64,000 bases of DNA, from NCBI GenBank assembly GCA_021401465.1, contig JADDMT010000019.1:344374-408373 (forward strand). Direction: 5' to 3'. This DNA is from Teratosphaeria epicoccoides. Taxonomy: Eukaryota > Ascomycota > Dothideomycetes > Mycosphaerellales > Teratosphaeriaceae. Made by a program: the position numbers and the translations under genes. The notes under the pieces were generated by a model that saw only the letters and a list, made by a program, of their open reading frames with translations, searched no databases and had not been told where the DNA came from. This document shows positions 22,211-32,262 of this stretch, piece by piece (position 1 is the first letter of the stretch; each line of letters begins with the position of its first letter).

Positions 22211-24460
22211 TCTGCACGAGTGAAATGTTTATGAGAAGGAGAAAATGTTCGACGCAGCTGCCGAGTGATGGGGATCTTATGTAGCTCTCGAACGGCTGCC
22301 GTCATGATGAGCCTGACCCCCGCCCTCCTCCCCTGCCGATGCGGATGCATTGCGGAGACAGCACTTACACTTGAGATACTCATCCTGCAGGTGTCATCCA
22401 TAGAGTAGAAGTAGAGTTTGAGAAGTTTGCAGGCGAGTAATAAACAGGACCGTATGGAAGGCTACATATACATGTAGTAGAGCTCTAAATGGACTACATC
22501 TCGACATGCTCGACTAGTCACTAGGTATAAGCTCACCTTTGTATGCGGGCATTCGCTCAGTACTAAGTCCAGCGTACCCGCACGATCTACAGCCAAGACA
22601 AAATACCCAATCATTGGCGCATGCGGTTCCGCTCAAGCACTGTCATATGCCGGACTTTGCCGTATTATGGAGTTAAGAATGTATCCAGTAAGATCCACCT
22701 GCCCTTCGCATGCCAGAACAGAAACCAAGCGGGGAGCTGTAATATACGCAATCTTCTGCCGAATTTGCATCGATGATGCAATGCATGCTCCTCAGTCTTG
22801 GCTCACGGGGCAATGTCTTCATCAGGCCAGCCACTGCAGCAATGAGCAGCGATCCAGAAACTGGACGGAGATATCGCGGCTCCCCAGAAGTGTGCTCCAG
22901 CCCAGCCAGAATCTGGAGAAAGTTTCGATGGCCCGCAGCGGACTGCTCCAGATAGCCGCGAGGTACCCGCCGGAAAGAAGGATGTATCTCAACGGTCACG
23001 TGTGTATACCTACCTGTAGCTGAAATCGCGCTCCTACATAAACTCAAGTCTGCCTTAGGTTGAGGTCTCTGACTGTATTACGGCCTTCGCAAAGACTTCA
23101 GTGATTCAAGAAAGCGCGCCACTCCCGGATCGTATTGCTACCACGACCGATTTCGCTCGGCAGTGGCTTGGGTTTTGCACGCGACCTTGACAACATCCGC
23201 AGTCGAAGCGCTCGTGCATTGTTGACCATGCATGCTGCACGTCCGCAGCACTTGTGCAAGCCCACAGTCGTCTCTCACTGTCAGGTCGGCCTCTGCTCCG
23301 GTCGAGCACCACACCACACAGGTTTGTGCTGTCCAGAGATCGTCAGGACCGATCTCCAAAGTCCAGGTCATTGTCGGTCCAGCCAGAGATGTATAACGCT
23401 GCGAGCAGACCGGACTGCGTTCGTCCTCGACTTCACATGGTACATCTAGGCCGCATTCATTTGAGCACGAGTCGCTTTGAGAGCCGCCCTCCCACGAACT
23501 TCAGCGTAAGAGAGTCTCGCGGTGTCAAGACGTCCTTTGTATCTCCACGAGGCAGTGGGTGAGTGTATTAGTGATCGAATGTGGTTGAATGTCTGGAACG
23601 GATGTCCCTGGCTGCGAGGACCGGGAGCTACGAGACAAAATAGTAACAGATGGGAGAAGCTGTCGGCCGCCCGCCATCGAGAAATTGAGTATGATCTTTG
23701 AAGTAGCACCCAGGTACGAAGTAGTGGTGAGCTTCACGGTCGCTCGAGTGGTTACTTTGCAACAAGCAAGCCGAAACGCACAAACGCACAACCTTACTTG
23801 CCAGATATTACGAAGCACCTGTCAAGCACACGGGGGTACAGTCGTCGCGGCTTTCGATACTGATATAGGAGCATCAAACAAATTCGTCGTAAACATCAGA
23901 TGCAGTAGTACAATTCAAGTCCAGCCCTAACATGATTCATGCCCCAAGCGACGAACTGAAACTAAGCTCAGCTATATGCCGAGCCCTGCTACCACTTGAT
24001 CAAGTACAAAGAACCATCAATGCTGATCTTCCTGGACGAACGACTCGCCGGTCCGAACGCAACGAGAGACAGTCGTGACGAGTGGGCAAACGAAGCGTGG
24101 CCACGCATCAAGCTTATCTGGGTCTTCTTGATATTGCTACATTTCAATGCTCTCATCCCACTGGACCCGGTCATCGTACATTGGCTTTCGGTGCTGTTGA
24201 AGAGGGTGTCAGACACGGCCAGACCAGAAGTCACTACTGTGCCTGATCATCACGCTCTCTGAGCTCCAGAAGTCGAGTGGTCAAAGGTGCTATCAGCCGA
24301 ATCAGAGCGCGGCTGCGCTTGGCTGGGAATCATCTGCGCAAGATTCAAGTGCATGCGTAGGAGCCACGCACTGTAGGGATCAGCGTTGACGCATCGCGAC
24401 AGTCCACGGGGCAACGAGAGGCAGCGGACTTGGTAGAGCACAGCGACAGGAGCTGCAAAT
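22211..24460. other. Divergent intergenic region, 2.25 kb
   Basis: This separates the FDH start (leftward) from the Mso1 start (rightward) and so holds both promoters. Two short rightward frames, 23589-23930 and 24020-24262, are open. The second has one possible membrane helix (LIWVFLILLHFNALIPL). Neither has a recognised family or splice partner, and I do not call them genes. Confidence 0.4.
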
Positions 24461-25186
24461 ATGTCTTCCTATCTCAGCAACATCCTCACTCAAACAACTT
24501 CCAAATACAACAGCCTTAAGCGCACGCTGCTGACTAACGAGGATGATGGAGATACCGAGGATGACTCGCACATCTCGCGAGTTCTGCGCGCATACTACGC
24601 AGAAAAGGGACGCCCGTTACCACCTTGGCTGCCCCCAGATCCCAACGATCGACGAGCAATTACACCTCAGCCATTTGTACATCAGAACAGTGGATACTTT
24701 TCGAATTCGGGCGGGAAGAGCCAGGTAACAGCTGTGCAGAATCAGGGAGGAGGGCCACGAAACAGTCTGAGCGACCTTTGGGATGCGCCATCCGCACAGA
24801 ACAATGCGCCTATGCAACCACAAAGTTTGCGCGCTGGGCGAAGACCCATGGCTGCTACGCAAGCAAGCAGCAGTACTCTTGCTCCACCTCAGGCGAGACC
24901 GCTACCTTCGCAAAGGGCAGGGTCCTACCAAACCATGCAACCTCAGCAGGCAGCAAGGCCAGCTGCTCAGCCTAGTCCGCCGAGCAGTAGTGGAGGCATT
25001 TCTGCGCAAGAGCGATTGAAAGCGAGATTACGAGGTGGCGGCAGTAGACCCGCAAGCCCCAGGCTGGCCTCAGTGGCAAATCCGTACGATCAGCCGCCCA
25101 CGGGTGCCAACGCACCTTATGCCAGAGATACCGGCAATCCATATAACGACAGAGGTGGAATGGGCAGGAATTATGGAAGAGGCTGA
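24461..25186 (+). CDS. Mso1-like Sec1-binding exocytosis protein
   Basis: An intronless 241-aa protein. The first ~65 residues carry the conserved Mso1 Sec1-binding block: MSSYLSNILTQTTSKYNSLK, then DDGDTEDDSHISRVLRAYY and KGRPLPPWLPPDP. The remainder is disordered, rich in Gln, Pro, Ser and Arg, and ends in a Gly/Arg/Tyr tail. In yeast, Mso1 binds Sec1 and the SNARE complex at the plasma membrane and promotes vesicle fusion. Filamentous-fungus members have this same short domain plus a long disordered tail. The ATG at 24461 starts exactly at the conserved block. The short ISAQERLKARLRGGGSRP stretch near residues 184-201 looks like a second conserved helix. Confidence 0.85.
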   Translation: MSSYLSNILTQTTSKYNSLKRTLLTNEDDGDTEDDSHISRVLRAYYAEKGRPLPPWLPPDPNDRRAITPQPFVHQNSGYFSNSGGKSQVTAVQNQGGGPRNSLSDLWDAPSAQNNAPMQPQSLRAGRRPMAATQASSSTLAPPQARPLPSQRAGSYQTMQPQQAARPAAQPSPPSSSGGISAQERLKARLRGGGSRPASPRLASVANPYDQPPTGANAPYARDTGNPYNDRGGMGRNYGRG

Positions 25187-26977
25187 GCAGAGGTTTGACG
25201 TATCGGTGCAACGCGTTGGGACAGCATTGTTCACGACTCCCCGGCGTCGTTAAAGAAGTGCTGGCAGATCATGACGCCACTGAAGTATACCTGCATGCGC
25301 CTTTTGGAGCCGGCTTTGTCCACCTCACCAACAATCTGATTGACGGAACCGTGTCACAGAGATTTGCTTGCGCTGTCAAGTATGCGCATCGGACGCGTTC
25401 GCAGCCACGACGAATTTCAGGTGGCGTCAGTCTACGCTTGACTATGTAAGATGCTAGGCCACGCGCATGAGTGAACAGCTATGCGTAGGTGGGAAGGACA
25501 CGCCACCAATACAGAAAGAGCGTAGCAAAATTCTGAACAGACAGGCTCAACGCAGTAAAGTAAGGTGACAGCATGATTTGAGGCATGGTGTACATGCTGA
25601 GTACGTTGATGATGAGACTGCAGAGTGTCGAGACTTGGTGCCCTCTACACATGGTCAGCCGCTGCCGCCTTCCAATGGATGTGAGGCCATTGGTCTGGCT
25701 TTTCTCCCAGTTGAGTGGAAATGAGTAATACATCGTAACTCTAATACATGATCTTTAGGATCTGTCTGAATATAGTAAGGGCGCCTGCCACGGGTCTGAG
25801 CCTCGTCTTCTTGCGAGACGTTGCAGAGCGCCATTGTCGTTTCTCAAAACCTCAAAATGCATAGCAGTCCAGAGCAAGGGGACGACGCGCTCGCTTCCAA
25901 GGCACCTCTGACACCAACCGCCGTACAATCCCGTCTCACGGTCGCCATGTAAAAGGCCAGGGTCGCCACATCGCCGCGTCGCCTCAACTTCGACAACGTT
26001 CGGTCCATCACCACAGCGGATGCCGGCACAATCGTCGCAACCGCGTTAAGAGCCAGGACCAATGCCACGCCAACCACTATGTGGATCACGAGCAAGATTC
26101 CGGACACGATCTAGCTATATACCATGTGCTGCAACCCTTCGGCAGATGCCCGGACATGCCTCGGCCACAAAGCCATCGACCACACGATAGCCGCAGCACG
26201 GCGCAGTCGAAGTCGTCTCCTTCGAGAAGCAAACACAGGTCGTCATAGTCAAGTAGTACATCGACGGGCGACGGCGGTCTGTCCATCACGCTGCCCCTGA
26301 TGGTGCGACACGTTCGTCGGATTGGAGCGAGCGACCATGGCTCGGCATTATCCAAGACTATAGCTGAGCACGAGGACAAGATCTCAATCACGACTACTAG
26401 CCTCTCTTGTCCGAATCTCTACCAGTAGCTGCAATGCTGCGCGCTTGCCGATTTGTCGACCCGCTTCCCTCAGCTACAGTGGGATCCCGCCAACATCAGC
26501 AACATGAGGGGCGCCATCTACCTTCAGCTTGACAGAGACCGCATTCCCGTCCGTGACAATCGCGACGACTGGCGTCTAGTCAAGCCTTGGTTCACAAGGA
26601 CTGCCACGGTCATTCTGTTCGAATTCGAGACTCCATGCTTGGCGCCAAACACACTTCCGCGTGAGGATACACGTAGCTGGTTCCGGAGACAGATATCCAG
26701 CCTCAGCAATCTCTCCGGCAAGGGCGTGAAAGGGAGGTCATGTGCGGTGGAGCTCAGCACGTTGGCGAAGGATCCTGGAGGCGAGCAAGCAGACACACGC
26801 AGCAGTTATGACTCTGTCCTCGAACAATAAAAGATGAAGCCGCTTAAGCGCTACGTGCAGAATGAAAGGCGACAGGAAATGTGACTAGTTGTAGGGTAGT
26901 GGTCAATTCTACTGACGATTCTATGTAAGCTGCTGTCACAGCGCTTCGGCAATTCTAGAGCCTCGTGACCTGCATGG
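25187..26977. other. Intergenic region with only weak coding candidates
   Basis: Downstream of Mso1 and past the 3' end of the NADPH oxidase. On the minus strand, 26391-26086 and 26107-25844 are open and overlap in different frames; the second has a hydrophobic run (ILLVIHIVVGVALVLAL). On the plus strand, 26504-26830 is open from an ATG (MRGAIYLQLDRDRIPV..), 108 codons. None has a recognised family, and the strands conflict, so no gene is called with confidence. Confidence 0.4.
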
Positions 26978-29301
26978 CTATTGAAAAACCTCGGGCAAGA
27001 AAACAAACTCCATCTTACTGTGGTCCGCTCGCGCTCGTACGTTTAGCTCGTGACAGGTATCACTCAAAATCCTCCCGATACTTGGGTTCCCGCAGAAGAA
27101 GACACCAACTTTCCCTCTTCTGTCGTTCTTGATATTCTCGCTTTTCCTGTCTAGCTCGCTCGTGTAGAAGTCTTCCAGTATTTTTGTGTAATTGGGTCGG
27201 CCAAATTGGCTCCTCGTCTTGAGACCTGTTAAAGCAGATACAGGCGCCGAGGAAGTGCGGTAGGCGTCCAGTAAGTGGCGGAAGACATGTGTAGAGATGT
27301 TCTTGCACTGCGCAGTAATATGAGTGTTGATATTTAGTTCCACATCTTCTCGCGGTATCAGCTGAGCGAGGTCATGTGCTCTGTTGAGGAGACTTGAAAA
27401 CCAGAGCAGAGAGCGCTCTTCTCGTACGGTCCTGTGGTCACTGTCAGATCTTTAATAATACATGTTTGCTAGCACATTCATCGCCACGTGCTGCACAGCG
27501 CGGCGCAGCACAAGCCTAGCAGCTTGGAGAATAGGGGCAGGACTTACCAGTGGAAGTCGACTCTCCGTCTCCTGCTCCTAGCACCATCGAAGCTACGCAG
27601 TGATCCCACATTGACACCGGTTTTGTGATCCCTAGCGAGAGAGAAGCTTTCGAGCATCGGACACGATCTCTGCTTAGCGAGAGCGGATCTGACGGGGCTC
27701 AAACTGAACCTGCTAGAATTTCTGGAATGTGACCATGGGTCTCTTTCCTTGCTCAAGTGCTGTTCCAAGTCGGTCACAATGGCACTGAAGGGTGTGATCC
27801 CAACACCAGCGCCAATAATGATGTTTCGATCGAAGTCGTAAAACCGCTGAGCTGGAGCTCCGTATGGCCCATCGACACCAATTCGTATCTCGGCATCCGT
27901 TGGCAGATTCCGCAGTTTAGAAGTCCAATTGCCGTCTGTTTTGATGTGAAGGTTGAAATGGTCCTCTGCGCAGGCTGAAACGGTAAATGGGTGCCATTGC
28001 CAGAAGGAAAGCTTCGGGACTTGCAGGAAGATGTATTGGCCGGCTTGGTAGTGCCAGTGCTCTTCTTTGGGATGCCTGATCGAAAGTGACACTGTATCGT
28101 CGTCTAATATCTCCATTGTGGCTTTGAGGCTAGTGAAGCCTCGAATGAGACGAACGAGTCGTTCAGGAACAATCAAGCAACATGGGATCACAAGCCAGAA
28201 AGCGAGCATCGGGGATTGTATGATCTTCATCGTTCCATGAGCACACAAGAGACCAAGAAGTGGATACATCAGCAGATGCGTTGCTTGGAACACTTCGTAG
28301 CACCGTCGTCTGACTGGAGGCAGCGCGAGCAAGGCCATGGTCCAGTACAATCCCAATGCAAGCATTCCACTCCATCCTGGTAATGCACGGAGGAATGTTG
28401 TGTAGGTCCAAGGTTTGTGACCCTCGACAAGGTTCATCAATGCTGGTTGCCTACTCGGCTTTGAGCCAGTAAGAAAGCTCCCCGTCATGTGCCCAACGCC
28501 ATGCATAGTCGCAAAGAACAAGCCAATGCACGCCATCAAGACATGGAATGACTTGTGATAATCCCAATCGACGAATTTACTGATCCAGTAGGAACGCCGC
28601 AAACAGGTGGACAACCAGCGACTCATGCTGAGCAACATGAGCGCGAGTGTTGGGTAGAGAGCTCCTGCCGCAAACTTTGCCACTACCAGTCCGGGTCCCA
28701 GTGCCGCTCGCGCTTTTACATGGCGGCAGTAGTATAAGCCCTGCCACAAGGAGAAGGCCAGGCCCAGGCAGAAAACGCAGAATAAGAATAACATCCGCGG
28801 GCCCTCCACCGACCAGTGAGCGCGCAATGTGCGATGCCACGTTCGTTTGCTGCTCTGTGCGCCTCCCAGAGAATTGGATTGATTTCCAGGTGACTGCCGC
28901 TGCGAAGGGACGTTCCATGACTTTACGGCACTCGCGAATTGCTTCCTGTTGATTCCATCAACAAGGCCGGGCAGAATTGCGTCCAGAAAGTCGGGCGTGG
29001 GTTCATATTCACTGTGCTTGCCGCCGGCTTTCTTCTCCACATCCTCCTCATCCGCCCGGGCGAGCTCAAATCGACGCGATGTACCATGGCAATGATGATC
29101 TCGAGCCTTCCGTGCTGGACCCAGCTCGTCGTGTACGAGTTGTAGCTTTGCGATCACGTCAGCCGCAGAAATCCAGCCATCTCCGTCTTGATCGATGTCG
29201 TTGAAGAAGGCGTCGATCTCTTCCTCGCGCAGTGCCTGGGGACTTGAGCATGCAACAATGTTGTCATGGAATGTCTGATCTGTCATGATGGATGAGCCCA
29301 A
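26978..29301 (-). CDS. EF-hand NADPH oxidase, NOX5/NoxC type
   Basis: Exon 1 is 29301-27548, intron 27547-27432 (116 bp, GTAAGT..ACAG), exon 2 27431-26978; total 735 aa. Near the N-terminus is an EF-hand loop, DQDGDGWISAAD. Two heme-ligand His pairs lie in the membrane region with spacings typical of NOX enzymes: 13 residues between the pair in FHVLMACIGLFFATMH and 12 in THLLMYPLLGLLCAH. The FAD motif is HPFTVSA, NADPH-binding motifs are GAGVGITPFSAI and FFCGNPSIGR, and the end is FVFLPEVF. The enzyme passes electrons from cytosolic NADPH through FAD and two hemes to O2, making superoxide. Fungal NoxC is predicted to be calcium-regulated through the EF-hand. A Ser/Arg-rich insert lies between the FAD and NADPH parts. 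Confidence 0.92.
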
Positions 29302-29374
29302 GGCACTCGAGCAAGCAGCGAACGTTGATGCGATGGGAGAGGACGCACGACATGATTATGCGAGGTGAGTCGAA

Positions 29375-30013
29375 TCATAACAGGGTTGCATTGCTTGCAA
29401 GCTCACGTCGCCCCTGTAAGGGACGGCGATCCTCTATTTGCCAATCGGAGCTACGCAGCCACAGTGTAGTCGATCGCCAGATGATCCGGAATAGGACTCC
29501 TTCCAGGTACCTCGCACTGCTAGCGTCATCCGAATCGCTGCGTCTGAAATCTGATCTATGTTTGCGGTAGTTCCAAGACTCGTGTTGAGCGCTGAGACCC
29601 CATATCTGTCGTGCTTCGTTTTCAAACATCTGCCGATCCATCGGAAGCATACTCAGTCGTTCAAAGACACCGTAAACAGCTTGTGCTGGCCGGTGATCCA
29701 CGGATGAAGTCCGTTCTGAGACAACATCATCCGCCAGAACCTTCTCGAGCTCATGACCCTGCAGTGTTACTTTGATACCTAGCAGAGTTTCTATTCCGCC
29801 CCAGGTGCGTGTCGACCGTGCATGTTCGTGAATGACATGAGAATAGTCTCTGGGGACTGTCACCACCATCGCCCGGCTCGCCACATCATCTTGTCTTCCA
29901 TCCTCCCCGGCACATGGGTACTGCCTGCGAGGTGAGGCGATGCTTCTTGGCTTCATGCAATGGAAATCTTGAACGTGCTTGGTAAATTGACGATGGGCAA
30001 GGCAGCGATCCAT
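29375..30013 (-). CDS. Hypothetical protein beside the NADPH oxidase
   Basis: A 212-codon intronless frame on the same strand as the oxidase and ending 73 bp before its start. The stretch from about residue 49 to 145 looks coding (DYSHVIHEHARSTRTWG, then LGIKVTLQGHELEKVLADD); both ends are Arg-rich and less convincing. I recognise no domain and see no signal peptide or membrane segment. It could be an unannotated small gene, a decayed gene, or one exon of a longer one. The short gap means its transcript may overlap the oxidase promoter. Confidence 0.35.
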   Translation of the reverse strand: MDRCLAHRQFTKHVQDFHCMKPRSIASPRRQYPCAGEDGRQDDVASRAMVVTVPRDYSHVIHEHARSTRTWGGIETLLGIKVTLQGHELEKVLADDVVSERTSSVDHRPAQAVYGVFERLSMLPMDRQMFENEARQIWGLSAQHESWNYRKHRSDFRRSDSDDASSARYLEGVLFRIIWRSTTLWLRSSDWQIEDRRPLQGRRELASNATLL

Positions 30014-30089
30014 GAGCTCTGTACCTTACAGACCGTTCGCATATCCGTACGTTAACTCTAATAACGGCTTGGCAACTAAGAGACCATGC

Positions 30090-30164
30090 TTACCCGCCTG
30101 GGTCTTACGCAGCCTTACCCGCCTGGATCTCACGCAGCCTTACCCGCCTGGATCTTACGCAGCC
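30090..30164. repeat. 25-bp minisatellite, three copies
   Basis: Three head-to-tail copies at 30090-30114, 30115-30139 and 30140-30164, differing at two positions. Each begins TTACCCGCCTGG and ends ACGCAGCC. The array sits in the intergenic region between the hypothetical gene and the acyl-CoA dehydrogenase. Confidence 0.9.
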
Positions 30165-30942
30165 GCAGTGTCTACCTGATGAACAGGTGATCCGACAGCT
30201 GAATGAGTCACGATTGACCTATTTTAATCCCACAAGCCAAGTGAAAGCAGCTCAATCGTAAAGATCCAGGTGGCCGTATCTGTTCCACGAACCTCGCAAC
30301 AGGACCTGGATTTCGTACAAAGTTGCAAAGGGTCTGTACCTTAACCGACTCAATAATGCTCCGACAAAGTGGCAACCCATTTTTATCGCCAGTCCTGAGA
30401 TACTTGCAAGCCATCGAAGCCGTCTCGTCTTGCGCCACGACAGGGACCCAGGGGTTAGACGCATGGCTGGCGGTCAAGGGGGTGCATTTTGGGGAACCGG
30501 CTGAGCATACGAGCGCCCAGACTGACCCATTCAACGACCTCTCGGGCGACCTATATTTCGCGTCGGACGGCGGGACTGGTGATGAATATTCGGAGAACTC
30601 CGGGAAAGTACGAGTTTTGACGATCGAGAGTACGAGATATGCGCGTATCGGGTATGAGTAGAAAGTGAGGAACGAGCGTATCTCTTTTTCGCTTGCGAGA
30701 AGAAGGAAATTCTGCCTCCGACGGCTCGGCGCGGGAGCAGGTATAGAATACAGCATACAGAGCGTTTTGCAAGCTTCCTCCGGCAACAACATGCTCCGAG
30801 GTAGTCCCTCTTCTGAAGTCATTGACTAACAGCAGCTCCATGACACTGTGATATCTACGATGACGTCTGCGTAGACCCATGTAGACCCAGCAGGACCTTG
30901 TAAGTAAGAAAGGCTTCTGCTTCGATCTCTACGGCCACCAAC
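30165..30942. other. Intergenic, upstream of the acyl-CoA dehydrogenase
   Basis: Competing open frames lie on both strands: leftward 30822-30208 (204 codons) and rightward 30323-30661 (112 codons, no early ATG). Neither contains a recognised motif, and they exclude each other, so neither is called. The region should hold the promoter of the dehydrogenase. Confidence 0.4.
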
Positions 30943-32262
30943 ATGGTCAATCATGCAACAATGAACTTCGAGCTCCCTCAAAGCCTCATAGACTACCTTG
31001 TCCGCCTTGATGAATTCATCGACAGGGAGATCAATCCATTGCAGAACAAGAACGACAACAACCGCTTCTTCGACCATCGTCGCGAATACGCGCGCACAGA
31101 TTGGGAACGCGGTGGTCTTCCCCACGAAGACTGGGAGGAACTGCTTGCAGAATGCAGAAAGAGAGCAGATCGGGCAGGCTTCTATCGTTTTAGCCTGCCC
31201 AAGCAGTATGGTGGTCAGAATGAAGAGAGTGGGCGCGGGATGAACCTGTGGATGGCGGTCATAAGAGAGCACCTAGCATCGAAAGGTTTGGGCCTCTTCA
31301 ATGATTTGCAGAACGAACACAGTGTTGTTGGCAATTTCCCAGATGTGGTTATGGTGCAGCACTTTGGTACGCAGGCGCAGAAGAAAGAGCTCATCGAAGG
31401 GCGACTGGCCGGTAGCATACGCATTACTTTTGGCTTGACTGAGCCTGAGCACGGTTCTGATGCTACTTTCATGTTCACTCGTGGTGTGAAACAGGCCGAT
31501 GGGAGCTGGCTGATCAATGGAGCTAAGATGTGGCAGACTGGTATGCATAAAGCAACGAACTGTTTCATTTTTGCCAGGACTTCGGGCAAAGATGGCGATG
31601 CCAATGGAATCACTTGTTTCAACGTCCCGCGACACACGCCTGGCCTTGATGTCGTCAGCTACGAGTGGACGCTCAACATGCCTACCGACCACGCCACAAT
31701 TTCTCTGAAGGACGTGCAAGTGCCTGCCGACTCGATCGTTGGTTCTGAAGGCAGAGGTCTGGCAGTAGCTCAAGCTTTCGTGCACGAAAATAGAATCAGA
31801 CAAGCAGCTTCTTCACTAGGAGCAGCAGTGTACTGTGTGAACCAATCCGTGCTCCATGCGCGCAAGCGATCTCCGTTCGGCAGACCATTAGCCTCCAATC
31901 AAGCCATTCAGTTTCCTCTGGTCGAGTTGGCAACCCAGTGCGAGATGCTGCGCCTTCTGATCCGTTCCACAGCAGCCGCCATGGACAAAATACCGCATGT
32001 TGAGGTGGAACACAGATTGGGCGACAAGGTCAGCATGTGCAATTACTGGGCCAATCGTCTCTGCACCGAAGCTGCAGATCGTGCGATACAGGTGCACGGG
32101 GGGTGGGGCTATTCACGGCACTGTCAGTTTGAACATATCTGGCGACATCATAGGCGGTACCGTATCACTGAAGGGAGTGAAGAGATTCAGATGCGAAAGG
32201 TTGCTGGCTATCTATTCGGCTTCATGGGCCCAAAAAGAGAGCTCGTGGCCCCGAAGCTGTGA
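30943..32262 (+). CDS. Acyl-CoA dehydrogenase
   Basis: An intronless 439-aa flavoprotein with the complete acyl-CoA dehydrogenase fold. The N-terminal helical part contains GFYRFSLPKQYGGQ. The middle contains the FAD/substrate signature FGLTEPEHGSDATFM and WLINGAKMWQTGMHKA. The C-terminal helical part has VHGGWGYSRHCQFEHIWR and YRITEGSEEIQMRKV, where the Glu of TEG is the expected catalytic base. These enzymes introduce the alpha,beta double bond into acyl-CoA. The ACAD10/11-like or long-chain/branched-chain subclass cannot be fixed by eye. I see neither a clear mitochondrial presequence nor a C-terminal peroxisomal SKL (it ends APKL), so location is open. A second ATG six codons in (MNFELP) is an equally good start. 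Confidence 0.92.
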   Translation: MVNHATMNFELPQSLIDYLVRLDEFIDREINPLQNKNDNNRFFDHRREYARTDWERGGLPHEDWEELLAECRKRADRAGFYRFSLPKQYGGQNEESGRGMNLWMAVIREHLASKGLGLFNDLQNEHSVVGNFPDVVMVQHFGTQAQKKELIEGRLAGSIRITFGLTEPEHGSDATFMFTRGVKQADGSWLINGAKMWQTGMHKATNCFIFARTSGKDGDANGITCFNVPRHTPGLDVVSYEWTLNMPTDHATISLKDVQVPADSIVGSEGRGLAVAQAFVHENRIRQAASSLGAAVYCVNQSVLHARKRSPFGRPLASNQAIQFPLVELATQCEMLRLLIRSTAAAMDKIPHVEVEHRLGDKVSMCNYWANRLCTEAADRAIQVHGGWGYSRHCQFEHIWRHHRRYRITEGSEEIQMRKVAGYLFGFMGPKRELVAPKL

